Positions 1-6,900 of a stretch of DNA of 19,054 nt are shown in pieces (position 1 is the first letter of the stretch; every line of letters begins with the position of its first letter). The translations under genes were made by a program, and so were the position numbers. The stretch is from Candidatus Aenigmatarchaeota archaeon (GTDB taxonomy: Archaea > Aenigmatarchaeota > Aenigmatarchaeia > GW2011-AR5), in NCBI GenBank assembly GCA_016198625.1, contig JACQIH010000029.1, positions 1-19,054 of the forward strand, written 5' to 3'. The notes under the pieces were generated by a model. The model did no database searches. It worked only from the letters and a program-made list of their open reading frames with translations, and was not told the DNA's origin.

Positions 1-66
1 CTGGACTTTCCTGTAGTTCCAGTTTCCCAGGCCTTCCAGAACAGCAGCCTGCATCGTCTCTGGCAT
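1..66 (-). CDS. MDR-family (zinc alcohol/sugar) dehydrogenase, N-terminal fragment
   Basis: Only the first 22 codons are inside the window; the gene continues off the left edge. The peptide begins MPETMQAAVLEGLGN and continues NWNYRKVQ, which matches the opening beta strand of medium-chain dehydrogenases (typically MKAAVLEGPG...ELREVP) and resembles the start of the complete MDR protein at 2455. The ATG at 66 lies 26.5 bases from a TTAA-centred TATA box, so it probably has its own leaderless promoter. It lies downstream of the HAD-fold gene on the same strand, in what looks like a sugar-metabolism group. No catalytic residue is visible, so substrate and zinc dependence are inferred only. An ATG at 54 is an alternative start. 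Confidence 0.6.
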   Translation of the reverse strand, partial: MPETMQAAVLEGLGNWNYRKVQ

Positions 67-85
67 CAGAAATAGTTCGCCGTAA

Positions 86-97
86 AGGTTTTAATGT
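86..97 (-). promoter_or_regulatory. TATA-box promoter of the left-edge MDR gene
   Basis: On the minus strand the stretch reads cattaaaacc. Its TTAA core is centred 26.5 bases upstream of the ATG at 66, the same spacing as most promoters in this window, implying a leaderless transcript. The 67-base gap between the HAD gene and this ORF holds nothing else recognisable. Confidence 0.45.
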
Positions 98-133
98 TTG
101 GATTCAGACAAGAAATTTCCGGGCTCCGCGCAA

Positions 134-823
134 TTATGGAAACAATTTTGGCAGCGTTTTCGGAAGTTCAGCAAGATCGCCGATTTCGGCGTCCGAATAA
201 AACTGTCCTCTTGTATGCGGCAAATTTATTCTTACAACCTTGCATTTCCATTCTGCTGCGTTCTCGGCTGTCCGCTTGCTGTCAGCTACTACAACCGCGC
301 GGCCTTCTATGCCGCCTAGCTGGTCCTTGAAATACCTCCAATGGACGCTTTTATCGGGCAGAATCGGAGGTCCTCCCGCCCATAAATCAATCTTATCAAG
401 AATCCCATGGTTACTGATTTCCATGAACATCTCATACGGGTCCATATTCGATGAAACCGCTCTCTTACAGCCCGTTCGGCCCAGGGAATCAAGGCATTCC
501 ATCGCGCCAGCACGCAGATCATACTTTGTCGGCCTGGGTTTGTTGTAGGCTCTTTCTTTCCATGCTTTCGCAAAGGCTTCTATTTCGCTCTGTGCCGGCG
601 GTCTTCCATCATCTGTCATAATTCTTGAAAACTGGTCCTCAACTGTACGTCCCCATGCAGAAATGTAAAATTTTTCGCAGTAATCGTGTGGCAGGCCGTA
701 ATCCCTTTCAAGAAGCCTCCCAAATGTCCTTGCGAATCTTTCCGTATCATATGTAAATATACCCGACCATCCGCCGAATACAACCACAATACCCTTTTCC
801 GGCTTGATTATTTCGTGGCTCAT
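134..823 (-). CDS. HAD-fold protein lacking the catalytic aspartates
   Basis: The 229-residue protein has the layout of a HAD-superfamily hydrolase. Strand 1 is IVVVF at about residues 12-16, a motif II-like RAVSSNMDP lies at about 120-128, a lysine occurs in the motif III region (LPDKS), and a motif IV-like strand with aspartate reads AVVVADSKRTAENAA at about 174-188. In HAD phosphatases strand 1 is followed by DxDG; here it is followed by GGWSG, so both the nucleophile and the acid/base aspartate are absent. The second motif IV acidic residue also seems to be missing. The canonical reaction is therefore unlikely. The gene starts three bases after the stop of the tandem nucleotidyltransferase gene and is almost certainly co-transcribed and translationally coupled with it. 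It could be a structural or regulatory partner of that enzyme, or a divergent enzyme. Fold assignment is good; function is unknown. Confidence 0.7.
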   Translation of the reverse strand: MSHEIIKPEKGIVVVFGGWSGIFTYDTERFARTFGRLLERDYGLPHDYCEKFYISAWGRTVEDQFSRIMTDDGRPPAQSEIEAFAKAWKERAYNKPRPTKYDLRAGAMECLDSLGRTGCKRAVSSNMDPYEMFMEISNHGILDKIDLWAGGPPILPDKSVHWRYFKDQLGGIEGRAVVVADSKRTAENAAEWKCKVVRINLPHTRGQFYSDAEIGDLAELPKTLPKLFP

Positions 824-826
824 AAA

Positions 827-2377
827 TCATTTCCAGTAAGAATGCTCTGCGTCCCTGGAAAAATATTCCTGCCAGTACTCGAAAGTTTTCATGTCCAAAG
901 GCGTGCCCCAGCATATGTATTTATCAACTTCAAAGGGAAGCACCTTCATGCCTTCCTCCAGCATTTCGTTTATCGCTGTTGCAACGTAGTATTCGCCGTT
1001 GATTGCCCTCCCCTTTTCGATCATCCTTTTCGCTGCCCATAGGAAAAGATCCGCCGTCCTGAACCAGAAAACTCCCTGGACGATATGGTCTCTGTGGGGC
1101 TGCTCGCTTATCGGGACCTTCTCCGAAATCTTTTTCACCGCGCCGTTCTCGACAACCAGGTATCCGTAGGCTTTCGGCGCGAGCCTTGCGTCGGGATATT
1201 CCCTGAAAGTCCATATTATCGCGTCGGGCTTTTCTTTCTCGACAAGCTTCTCGAATTTCTCGTCATTATAAACGAAGCTGTAGTCGCACGAGGAAATCAG
1301 GACCGGCTTGCTCTTGTCTAAAAGCTTTTCAGCCATCAGGCATGTGCGAGCCATCCCGTCCGTCATCCTGTCAATAACGACAACCTCGCAACCATGTATG
1401 CCCTGCTTCAGCAGCTTGTCCAAGCCGTAGCTGTCAGACTGCTCTTTCAGTATCACAAAAACATATTTCCTGGCCTTCGGCAATGACAGCGCCGACTGCA
1501 ATATCATCTCCTTTCCAAGCACATTTATGAGCGGCTTTGGCGTCTTGTAGCCCGCGTCAGCAAAGCGCTTGCCCTTGCCTGCGGCTGGTATCAAATCTGT
1601 CATGTCATGCGTTTTTCTCGTGTCCTCGTAGCCGACAAGAGAAGCAAAATACCCGGACCAGAACAAATACTCCTTAACATTAACAGGCTCCCCCCAGCTG
1701 ACGAAGTCTTCGACTATATACGGAATGACCCGAAGACCGTCGGAAATCATCTCGTTGAAAACCAGGCTGTCGTAAAAAATCCCGCCTGCATTGATATTTT
1801 TCCCCATCATCCGCTCCGCGTATTTCCTGAAAATGCGCCATGAACGGAAATAGTACGAGCCTGCAGCCGTATAGCCGCTGTCAGCTGAAACAGCAAACGG
1901 CTGCTTTTCGACAATTTCCTTCACAAAGCCGCTTTCTGTTTTCGCCAGGCCGTACAGCGAGTGTGTGTAAGCGGCCGGACTGAACCCGGAAAAAACGGAG
2001 AGTGCGCCGTCAGCCTCCCTCGCTTTGGCAAGGAATTCTCCAAAGTCCCAGACTGCGAACGAATCCGCGTGATGAATGATTATTTCCTCGTCCTCGCCGG
2101 CGTGGCCGTCGGCAAGCATCACGGTCTCGGCAACTCCCCTGGTCGGCTTCGCTACAGCAACTATTTTCGCCGAAGGGCTTATTTTCTTCAGCTCGATTTC
2201 GAGGCCCTGTTCTAGATCCTCTTTCCTGCAAAGAAAGATGAAGCTGCTGCCTTTCGGGAACATTCCGCACACGCGCTCAATCATCGTTTTCCCGTCTATC
2301 ATCGCGAGCGGCTTCAGTCCAAGGCCTTCGTCAATAAACGAGCCGCTGCTTCCTGCCATCGGGATGATTATTTTCAT
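827..2377 (-). CDS. Tandem two-domain sugar nucleotidyltransferase
   Basis: The 516-residue protein contains two NTP_transferase (GT-A-like, LicC/HddC-type) domains, about residues 1-255 and 258-516. Domain 2 starts DLIPAAGKGKRFADAGY followed by TPKPLI, an intact GxGxR...PKPL nucleotide-binding signature. It has a metal-site-like SSCDYS and ends with the family's GEYY...NEM...WGTPLD pattern. Domain 1 has the same order (IIIPMAGSSGSF, LKPLAMIDGKTMI, HHADS, SLVFNEM, WGEPVN), but its GxGxR loop reads GSSGSF without the arginine, and PK is LK. Such enzymes form NDP-sugars from sugar 1-phosphates. The architecture suggests an internal duplication in which domain 1 has become degenerate or regulatory. 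The ATG at 2377 is next to a TATA-like element at 2398-2405. The HAD-fold gene follows after three bases. The substrate is not deducible. Confidence 0.8.
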   Translation of the reverse strand: MKIIIPMAGSSGSFIDEGLGLKPLAMIDGKTMIERVCGMFPKGSSFIFLCRKEDLEQGLEIELKKISPSAKIVAVAKPTRGVAETVMLADGHAGEDEEIIIHHADSFAVWDFGEFLAKAREADGALSVFSGFSPAAYTHSLYGLAKTESGFVKEIVEKQPFAVSADSGYTAAGSYYFRSWRIFRKYAERMMGKNINAGGIFYDSLVFNEMISDGLRVIPYIVEDFVSWGEPVNVKEYLFWSGYFASLVGYEDTRKTHDMTDLIPAAGKGKRFADAGYKTPKPLINVLGKEMILQSALSLPKARKYVFVILKEQSDSYGLDKLLKQGIHGCEVVVIDRMTDGMARTCLMAEKLLDKSKPVLISSCDYSFVYNDEKFEKLVEKEKPDAIIWTFREYPDARLAPKAYGYLVVENGAVKKISEKVPISEQPHRDHIVQGVFWFRTADLFLWAAKRMIEKGRAINGEYYVATAINEMLEEGMKVLPFEVDKYICWGTPLDMKTFEYWQEYFSRDAEHSYWK

Positions 2378-2397
2378 GGTATCAGAATATGTGGAAA

Positions 2398-2413
2398 ATT
2401 ATATCTTTTAAAA
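2398..2413 (-). promoter_or_regulatory. Promoter of the tandem nucleotidyltransferase gene
   Basis: On the minus strand ttttaaaagatataat precedes the ATG at 2377. The gatataat part is centred about 24.5 bases from the ATG, fitting a leaderless start. The ttttaaaa part is 32.5 bases away and belongs to the promoter repeat shared with the divergent MDR gene. Which one binds TBP cannot be told from sequence alone. Confidence 0.4.
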
Positions 2414-2442
2414 CCTTCCTTGTCTTTTAAAACCTTCCTTGT
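2405..2442 (+). repeat. Perfect 19-base tandem duplication containing a TATA box
   Basis: cttttaaaaccttccttgt occurs twice without spacer or mismatch, at 2405-2423 and 2424-2442. Each copy contains a complete ttttaaaa TATA element followed by the CCTTCCT stretch also seen after the TATA box of the 10810 gene. The duplication lies entirely in the divergent intergenic region between the tandem nucleotidyltransferase gene and the zinc MDR gene. Confidence 0.95.
2424..2432 (+). promoter_or_regulatory. TATA box of the zinc MDR dehydrogenase gene
   Basis: The second repeat copy places its TTAA core (2427-2430) 26.5 bases upstream of the ATG at 2455, the standard leaderless spacing in this window. 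The first copy would start a transcript 19 bases further upstream, giving a short leader. Confidence 0.6.
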
Positions 2443-2454
2443 TTAGGTTTCTGC

Positions 2455-3495
2455 ATGAAAGCTGCTCTTCTTGAATCGGTGAAAAACATAAACGTGCGGG
2501 AAACAGAAACGCCGACAACGAGGCGGGGGACGGTTCTTCTGAGGGTCCGTGCGTGCGGCATATGCGGTTCGGACCTGAAATTCTACAATTACGGCGACCG
2601 CGTGAAGAAATTTCCTGCTGTGCTTGGCCACGAGATAGCCGGCGAGGTCGTGGAGATTGGAAACGGCGTTGGTGGCTTTGCTGAAGGCGACCGCCTTGCC
2701 CTAGGCAATGAAATCCCGTGCAAAAGCTGCTACGCTTGCAGGAAAGGCATGGAAAACGTGTGCGAAAACGTGCTGTCGGTAGGGTCAACATCGCCCGGCG
2801 GCTTAAGCGAATACATGCTTCTTATCGAGGACTTCGTGGAAAGAGGGCCGATAAATAAAATGCCTGGCAACATCAGCTACGACGAAGGCGCCCTGGCCGA
2901 GCCGCTGGGGTGCATTGTCAACGGGCTTGAATTCGCGCATATGCAGGAAGGCAAGAGCATCCTTATCATCGGTGCTGGCCCCATTGGCTGCATGACGATA
3001 AGCCTTGCAGAAATCATGGGCGCGGCGAAAATAACTGTTGTTGACAAGAACATGAAAAGGCTGGAAATGTCAAAAGCCTTCGGCGCAGACCATTATATCC
3101 ATTCCAGCAACAACGAATTCCTGCAGGAAGCGTTGGAACTCGCAAACGGTGCCGGATATGACGTCGTCATGTCCGCGTGCAGCGACATTGCCGTTCATGA
3201 AAAAGCAATCCTTGCCGCGGCGAAGGGCGGCTTCGTAAACCTTTTCGGCGGCGTAGCGAAGGAGCTTCCCGACACGGTCAGATTTCCGAATAACTTCATG
3301 CATTACCGCCAATTCTCCGTAGGCGGCTCGTTCTCGCAAACCAGGGAACATCACAAGAAAGCCCTGGAGTACCTGGCAAGCGGAAAAATAAACACAAAGA
3401 AGCTGATAACCCATAAATTCCGGCTTGATGAAATAAAAAAAGCTTTCGAGGCAGTCCAGAACGCCGAAGGTCTGAAAGTGATGATAAATCCTTAG
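2455..3495 (+). CDS. Zinc-dependent MDR dehydrogenase (polyol/sugar type)
   Basis: This is a complete 346-residue medium-chain dehydrogenase, the usual length for sorbitol/threonine dehydrogenase relatives. Catalytic zinc ligands are Cys37 (CGICGSD), His59 and Glu60 (GHE). The structural zinc site has Cys89, Cys92, Cys95 and Cys103 in the C-x2-C-x2-C-x7-C spacing. The Rossmann fold starts at IIGAGPIGCM (about 170-180), with an acidic residue after strand 2 (TVVDKN) that favours NAD(H). Such enzymes interconvert alcohol and keto groups of polyols or sugars in the cytoplasm. The SIS isomerase gene follows after nine bases, so the two form an operon, divergent from the nucleotidyltransferase/HAD pair. 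A role in preparing an unusual sugar for activation is inferred from context. A degradative role cannot be excluded. Confidence 0.85.
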   Translation: MKAALLESVKNINVRETETPTTRRGTVLLRVRACGICGSDLKFYNYGDRVKKFPAVLGHEIAGEVVEIGNGVGGFAEGDRLALGNEIPCKSCYACRKGMENVCENVLSVGSTSPGGLSEYMLLIEDFVERGPINKMPGNISYDEGALAEPLGCIVNGLEFAHMQEGKSILIIGAGPIGCMTISLAEIMGAAKITVVDKNMKRLEMSKAFGADHYIHSSNNEFLQEALELANGAGYDVVMSACSDIAVHEKAILAAAKGGFVNLFGGVAKELPDTVRFPNNFMHYRQFSVGGSFSQTREHHKKALEYLASGKINTKKLITHKFRLDEIKKAFEAVQNAEGLKVMINP

Positions 3496-3504
3496 TGGTC
3501 AGCT

Positions 3505-4104
3505 ATGCTAGAAGAGCTTCCGACGGACGAAACTGTTGAAGATGGCAGCACTGAGTATGGCAGTCTAAGCAGCGCGGTCGTTGGCGAAATATCAGAGGTG
3601 CTGTCCCGCGTCGATGCAGGCGAAGTCCAGCGGCTTGTTGAAGAAATTCTTGCAGCCGAGAAGGTTTTTTTCATAGCCGTCGGCCGTGTATTCCTTTCGC
3701 TGCAGTGCATGGCAAAAAGGCTTGCGCATCTCGGAATCAAATGCGAGGTTGTGGGTTCGATTACCGAAAAGGCTATTACAGACAGGGACATCCTGATAGC
3801 CGCAAGCGGTTCGGGGGAAAGCATCGTCCCCGTGGAAATAGCCAGGAAAGCGAAAAGGCTCGGAGCAAGGCTTGCCTTGATAACCTCGGCTCGCGCTTCA
3901 ACGCTCAAGTCATTGTCTGACGTGGTGGTTCATCTGCCGTGCCCGACAAAGAACGACCCGGATTACGGCGTGCAGTCGATGCAGCCCATGACAACCTTGT
4001 TTGACCAGTCGCTCCACGTCTTCGGAGATACCGTGGCATTGATGGTGCAGAAAAAGGCTGTTCCTGATGAGCAGCTGTGGAAATACCATGCCAATCTTGA
4101 GTAG
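3505..4104 (+). CDS. SIS-domain sugar-phosphate isomerase, HxlB (6-phospho-3-hexuloisomerase)-like
   Basis: The 199-residue protein has one SIS domain after an N-terminal helical segment. The match to 6-phospho-3-hexuloisomerases covers the whole length: AVGRVF (about 58-63), MAKRLAHLG, the phosphate-binding ASGSGES, LALITSARASTL, QPMTTLFDQ, and the characteristic C-terminal HANLE. Two positions differ from HxlB as I know it: the GRSG loop reads GRVF, losing a serine, and the active-site FEQ reads FDQ. Family members isomerise fructose 6-phosphate and hexulose 6-phosphate. No partner 3-hexulose-6-phosphate synthase is visible, and the neighbours point to sugar-nucleotide synthesis. A related ketose/aldose phosphate isomerisation is therefore plausible. 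Its stop abuts the stop of the convergent GT2 gene with no base between. Confidence 0.75.
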   Translation: MLEELPTDETVEDGSTEYGSLSSAVVGEISEVLSRVDAGEVQRLVEEILAAEKVFFIAVGRVFLSLQCMAKRLAHLGIKCEVVGSITEKAITDRDILIAASGSGESIVPVEIARKAKRLGARLALITSARASTLKSLSDVVVHLPCPTKNDPDYGVQSMQPMTTLFDQSLHVFGDTVALMVQKKAVPDEQLWKYHANLE

Positions 4105-4788
4105 TCATTCGCCGAGAATCCTCAGTCTTAGCATATACCGGAAGAACGACATTATATTTCTGATCCTTGATGCCAGAGAAGTCGCCCACTTGGACTCGCC
4201 GTGTTTTCTTGCTCCGAATTGCACGGGAAAGCTTACAACTTTGTACCCGTTTTTCAGGGCCTTGTATTGCACGTAAAAATCGAACTGGAAGCCGTGAGGC
4301 GGTTTTCTGAAGGTCTGCAGCAGGTTTTTGTGGAACACTTTCGGCTGGCCGTTTATGTCGTCGAAACGCCTGAGAAACAGCAGCGCCGCGGCTATGTGAA
4401 AGCCTGTTGTAAGCAACGATGACCTTCCTTTCCTATTCCCCTTTACGAGTATCCTGCCGGTGCTTTCCTCGAATATCCTGTAAGCCTTCACAACATCCGC
4501 AGGGTCGCACTGGAGGTCGGCGTGCGTAAATGCAAGCACGCTTCCCCTGGCGGCTTTGAGCCCTGCCTGTATCCCGTGGCCATATCCGACGTTTCTCTTC
4601 ACGACAGCGCATCGCACGAAGCCGTACTTTTTAGCAATGCTATCCAGCACGCGCTGGCTGTTGTCTGTTGAGCCGTTATTTACCAGTATCAGTTCCGCAT
4701 CGATGCCCCTTAGAGCCGTCTTGAACCGCTGCGCGAGGATCGGTATGTTTCTTTCCTCGTTGTAGCAAGGGACAACCACGGACATCAT
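4105..4788 (-). CDS. GT2 glycosyltransferase, polyprenyl-phosphate-sugar synthase type
   Basis: The 227-residue protein has a single GT-A domain. It starts VVVPCYNEERN (about 4-14), has an NNGSTDNS nucleotide-binding motif (37-44) where the family usually shows DDGS, then NVGYGHGIQAGL, and a THADLQCDP metal motif (88-96) where most members have DADLQ. DINGQPKVF and a FDFYVQYKA segment follow. This is the DPM1/ArnC-like branch, which transfers a sugar from a nucleotide to a polyprenyl phosphate on the cytoplasmic face, but there are no C-terminal membrane helices. I place the start at the ATG at 4788, whose ATGA overlaps the stop of the upstream 2H gene. A start at 4815 would add residues that do not belong to the family. 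It is the last gene of the rmlB/SMR operon, so it probably supplies the substrate of the SMR pair. Confidence 0.8.
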   Translation of the reverse strand: MMSVVVPCYNEERNIPILAQRFKTALRGIDAELILVNNGSTDNSQRVLDSIAKKYGFVRCAVVKRNVGYGHGIQAGLKAARGSVLAFTHADLQCDPADVVKAYRIFEESTGRILVKGNRKGRSSLLTTGFHIAAALLFLRRFDDINGQPKVFHKNLLQTFRKPPHGFQFDFYVQYKALKNGYKVVSFPVQFGARKHGESKWATSLASRIRNIMSFFRYMLRLRILGE

Positions 4789-5291
4789 AGCCTGAACCCC
4801 CTTATGGCCGTCCATTTCGATTTCCTGCCCTGCTCCTTGTTAAGTACGAGACAGATTTTCCTGGCCGTGAATGATGCATCGAACCTTTTTCCTGTTTCCT
4901 TCATCATTTCTCTTTTCTGGGACGCGCTGAACTTCCCGTAGATAAGGCTAAGATGAGGGAGATAATCATGCCTCGGCATTCCGAATAAATTTCTTGCAAC
5001 GCGGTGCGCTGTCATGATTTCCGGTGTCTTTTCCACCAGCACGAAAAGCGAGCGGAAAAATTCATCCAGGCAACGGACTCTTGTAAGCCGCGCTTCGAAA
5101 GGCTTCAGGCTTCGCGAAAGTATCTTCGCTTTGGCTGCAAGCTCTTTCTTCTCGCCGCCGAATCCGCCGGCGAGGGTCACGTGAGGCCTGAACTTCGGGC
5201 TGCTGTATTTGTTGCTCAGCTTGCTTATCATTTTCGAAAGCTTCTTGTTAAGACTGCCTTCTGGCATGAGCCATATTGAATAGGATTGCAT
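4785..5291 (-). CDS. 2H phosphoesterase (2'-5' RNA ligase / cyclic phosphodiesterase-like)
   Basis: The 168-residue protein has the two diagnostic motifs of the 2H superfamily: PHVTLAG with His37 and Thr39, and PHLSLIYG with His113 and Ser115. Their spacing and the overall length suit cyclic phosphodiesterases and LigT/ThpR proteins. Known members open 2',3'-cyclic or 1'',2''-cyclic phosphates in RNA or nucleotide metabolism. The position is odd: it sits between a small membrane-transporter gene (six-base gap) and a GT2 gene (ATGA overlap), within a glycan operon. It may be an unrelated passenger, or it may act on a cyclic phosphate made in this pathway; neither can be decided here. There is no signal peptide or membrane segment. 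Confidence 0.8.
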   Translation of the reverse strand: MQSYSIWLMPEGSLNKKLSKMISKLSNKYSSPKFRPHVTLAGGFGGEKKELAAKAKILSRSLKPFEARLTRVRCLDEFFRSLFVLVEKTPEIMTAHRVARNLFGMPRHDYLPHLSLIYGKFSASQKREMMKETGKRFDASFTARKICLVLNKEQGRKSKWTAIRGFRL

Positions 5292-5297
5292 GTCAAA

Positions 5298-5630
5298 TCA
5301 CTGCACAGCCAGAACGATTCCTGCCGCTATGCATGCTACGGCGGCGATTTTCCATTTGTTGGGCTTTTCCTTTAGAAATTTCCAAGACATGAGCATGACC
5401 CATATATAAGTGAGGGACGTGATTGGAAAGAGATTTGAGAGCTCGTCGAGTTTCAATGCCAGAATGAACAGTATCGTCCCGAGAACAAAAAGTGCGCCTC
5501 CTGTGATGAAATTGGGGCTTAGCAGCATTTTTCGTGGCGCAAGGCCGGATGCCCTCTTGAAAAGAACCATGCCTGCTGCAGCAACCACTGTCGAAGCCAC
5601 GGCAAGTAACGAAGCGGTGAAGCCGGTCAT
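5298..5630 (-). CDS. Small 4-TM SMR/EamA-like transporter, second of a pair
   Basis: The 110-residue protein has four predicted membrane helices: about residues 3-20, 35-55, 60-80 and 90-108. An LFKRASG segment follows helix 1 and an acidic residue precedes helix 4 (LKEK), as in SMR/EamA half-transporters such as ArnE/ArnF. The reading frame is open upstream to 5759, but the membrane protein begins at the ATG at 5630, whose ATGA overlaps the stop of the first transporter gene. The two proteins are related but not identical, which suggests an antiparallel heterodimer. With a GT2 two genes downstream, flipping of a lipid-linked sugar is the best guess; drug or metabolite export is the alternative. 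Confidence 0.75.
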   Translation of the reverse strand: MTGFTASLLAVASTVVAAAGMVLFKRASGLAPRKMLLSPNFITGGALFVLGTILFILALKLDELSNLFPITSLTYIWVMLMSWKFLKEKPNKWKIAAVACIAAGIVLAVQ

Positions 5631-5968
5631 GCGGAGCCCCGTCCTACAAATGACACGCCCAAAATTATCAGCAGAACTCCTAGCCAGTTCAGGGCTGTTA
5701 CCGATTCTTTCAGCAGCAGTGACGATGCGAGGAATATCCAGACGAAACTCAGCGACCACAAGGGGTAGAGTAATGAAAGCTCGCCGCCTCGCAGCGCATT
5801 AATGAAAAGCAGGGCGGCTATTGCATATGAAACGAAACCGATTGCTATTACAGGATTAAGTGTCAGCGGACCTATCAGCAGCCCGCTGTCAGCAGAACCG
5901 AGCTTGAAAGAAAGCTGCGCTATCGTGGTGAAGAAAGTCGCTATGACAACCAGGATCTCGCTTCTCAT
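5627..5968 (-). CDS. Small 4-TM SMR/EamA-like transporter, first of a pair
   Basis: The 113-residue protein has four hydrophobic helices: about 4-20, 33-58, 66-84 and 90-108. AQLSFKLG lies near helix 1 and GELSLLYPLW...LLLKES before the last helix, the pattern of EamA half-domains and ArnE/ArnF. The start is the ATG at 5968, within an ATGA overlap with the rmlB stop; the longer in-frame extension to 5998 lies inside rmlB and is not needed. The paired arrangement with the next gene suggests a heterodimeric membrane transporter. Tight coupling to rmlB and the downstream GT2 suggests it moves a product of that sugar pathway across the membrane. Confidence 0.75.
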   Translation of the reverse strand: MRSEILVVIATFFTTIAQLSFKLGSADSGLLIGPLTLNPVIAIGFVSYAIAALLFINALRGGELSLLYPLWSLSFVWIFLASSLLLKESVTALNWLGVLLIILGVSFVGRGSA

Positions 5969-6900
5969 TGCCAAAACCATGTGTTGTTTTTGTACCACTC
6001 TATGGTTTTTTTCATGCCTGCCTCGAACGTGTGGGCGGGCTTCCAGCCGAGCTTTCTGGCCTTTGCCGTGTCGAGGGCGTACCTGAAATCATGTCCGGGC
6101 CTGTCCGCAACAAAAGTCAGCAATGATTCCGGCTTCCCGAGTATTTTCAGTATGGTTCTTGCCGCATCGATGTTCCTCTTCTCGTTTCCGCCGCCTATGT
6201 TGTAAATCTCTCCTGTCCTGCCCTTTTTGATGACAGCTAGGATGCCGGTGCAGTTGTCTTCGACGAATATCCAGTCCCTGATGTTCTTTCCTGCGCCGTA
6301 AATGGGCATCTGTTTGTTTTGCAGGGCGTTCGTTATCATTTTCGGGATGAATTTCTCCGCGTTCTGGTAGGGCCCGTAATTGTTCGAGCTCCTGGTAATC
6401 ATGAGCTTTATCCCGTAGGTATTTGCGTAGGCAATGCCCAGCTGCTCGGCCGCGGCCTTTGTCGCGGAGTAAGGATTCCTGGGGCTCAGTGTATCCGTCT
6501 CGATGAAAAATCCTTTCGCGGCGGATCCATAAACCTCGTCCGTGGATATGTGAATAAATTTCTTCACGTCATGCCTGCGCGCGGCGTCGAGGAGGGCGTG
6601 CATCCCGAAAACATTGGACCTTATGAACGGCTCCGGATCCTGTATCGACCTGTCGACATGGGTCTCCGCCGCGAAATTCACGACAATTTCGCATCCCTTA
6701 ATTGCCTTTTCCGCGTCCCTTTTTTCAGCTATGTCGCCTTTTATGAAATTTATCCTGCCTTTGACGTCCTTCAGGTTCTCCATGCTGCCTGCGTAAGTAA
6801 GCTTGTCGAGGACAGTTGCTTCGTGGCCTTCCTTAACTAGGAAGCGCACGAAATTGCATCCGATGAATCCCGCGCCGCCCGTGACGAGGACACTAGACAT
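5965..6900 (-). CDS. rmlB: dTDP-glucose 4,6-dehydratase
   Basis: The 311-residue extended SDR enzyme shows the RmlB hallmarks: GGAGFIG (8-14), DKLTYAG (32-38), HVDRSI (81-86), the catalytic T-D-E triad in STDEVYG (Thr120, Asp121, Glu122), Tyr144 and Lys148 in YSATK, RSSNNYGPYQ, and an NIRDWIFVEDNC segment. It converts dTDP-glucose to dTDP-4-keto-6-deoxyglucose with bound NAD in the cytoplasm. It starts at the ATG at 6900, eight bases inside the end of the PAP2 gene, and its stop overlaps the first SMR gene. With rmlA upstream it makes the first two steps of the dTDP-deoxysugar route. No rmlC or rmlD is seen here, so the end product is open. Confidence 0.93.
   Translation of the reverse strand: MSSVLVTGGAGFIGCNFVRFLVKEGHEATVLDKLTYAGSMENLKDVKGRINFIKGDIAEKRDAEKAIKGCEIVVNFAAETHVDRSIQDPEPFIRSNVFGMHALLDAARRHDVKKFIHISTDEVYGSAAKGFFIETDTLSPRNPYSATKAAAEQLGIAYANTYGIKLMITRSSNNYGPYQNAEKFIPKMITNALQNKQMPIYGAGKNIRDWIFVEDNCTGILAVIKKGRTGEIYNIGGGNEKRNIDAARTILKILGKPESLLTFVADRPGHDFRYALDTAKARKLGWKPAHTFEAGMKKTIEWYKNNTWFWQ

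Noticed and set aside
5631..5759. N-terminal extension of the second SMR protein
   Set aside because: The extra residues lie inside the first SMR gene, have no membrane character, and an ATG with ATGA overlap exists at 5630.
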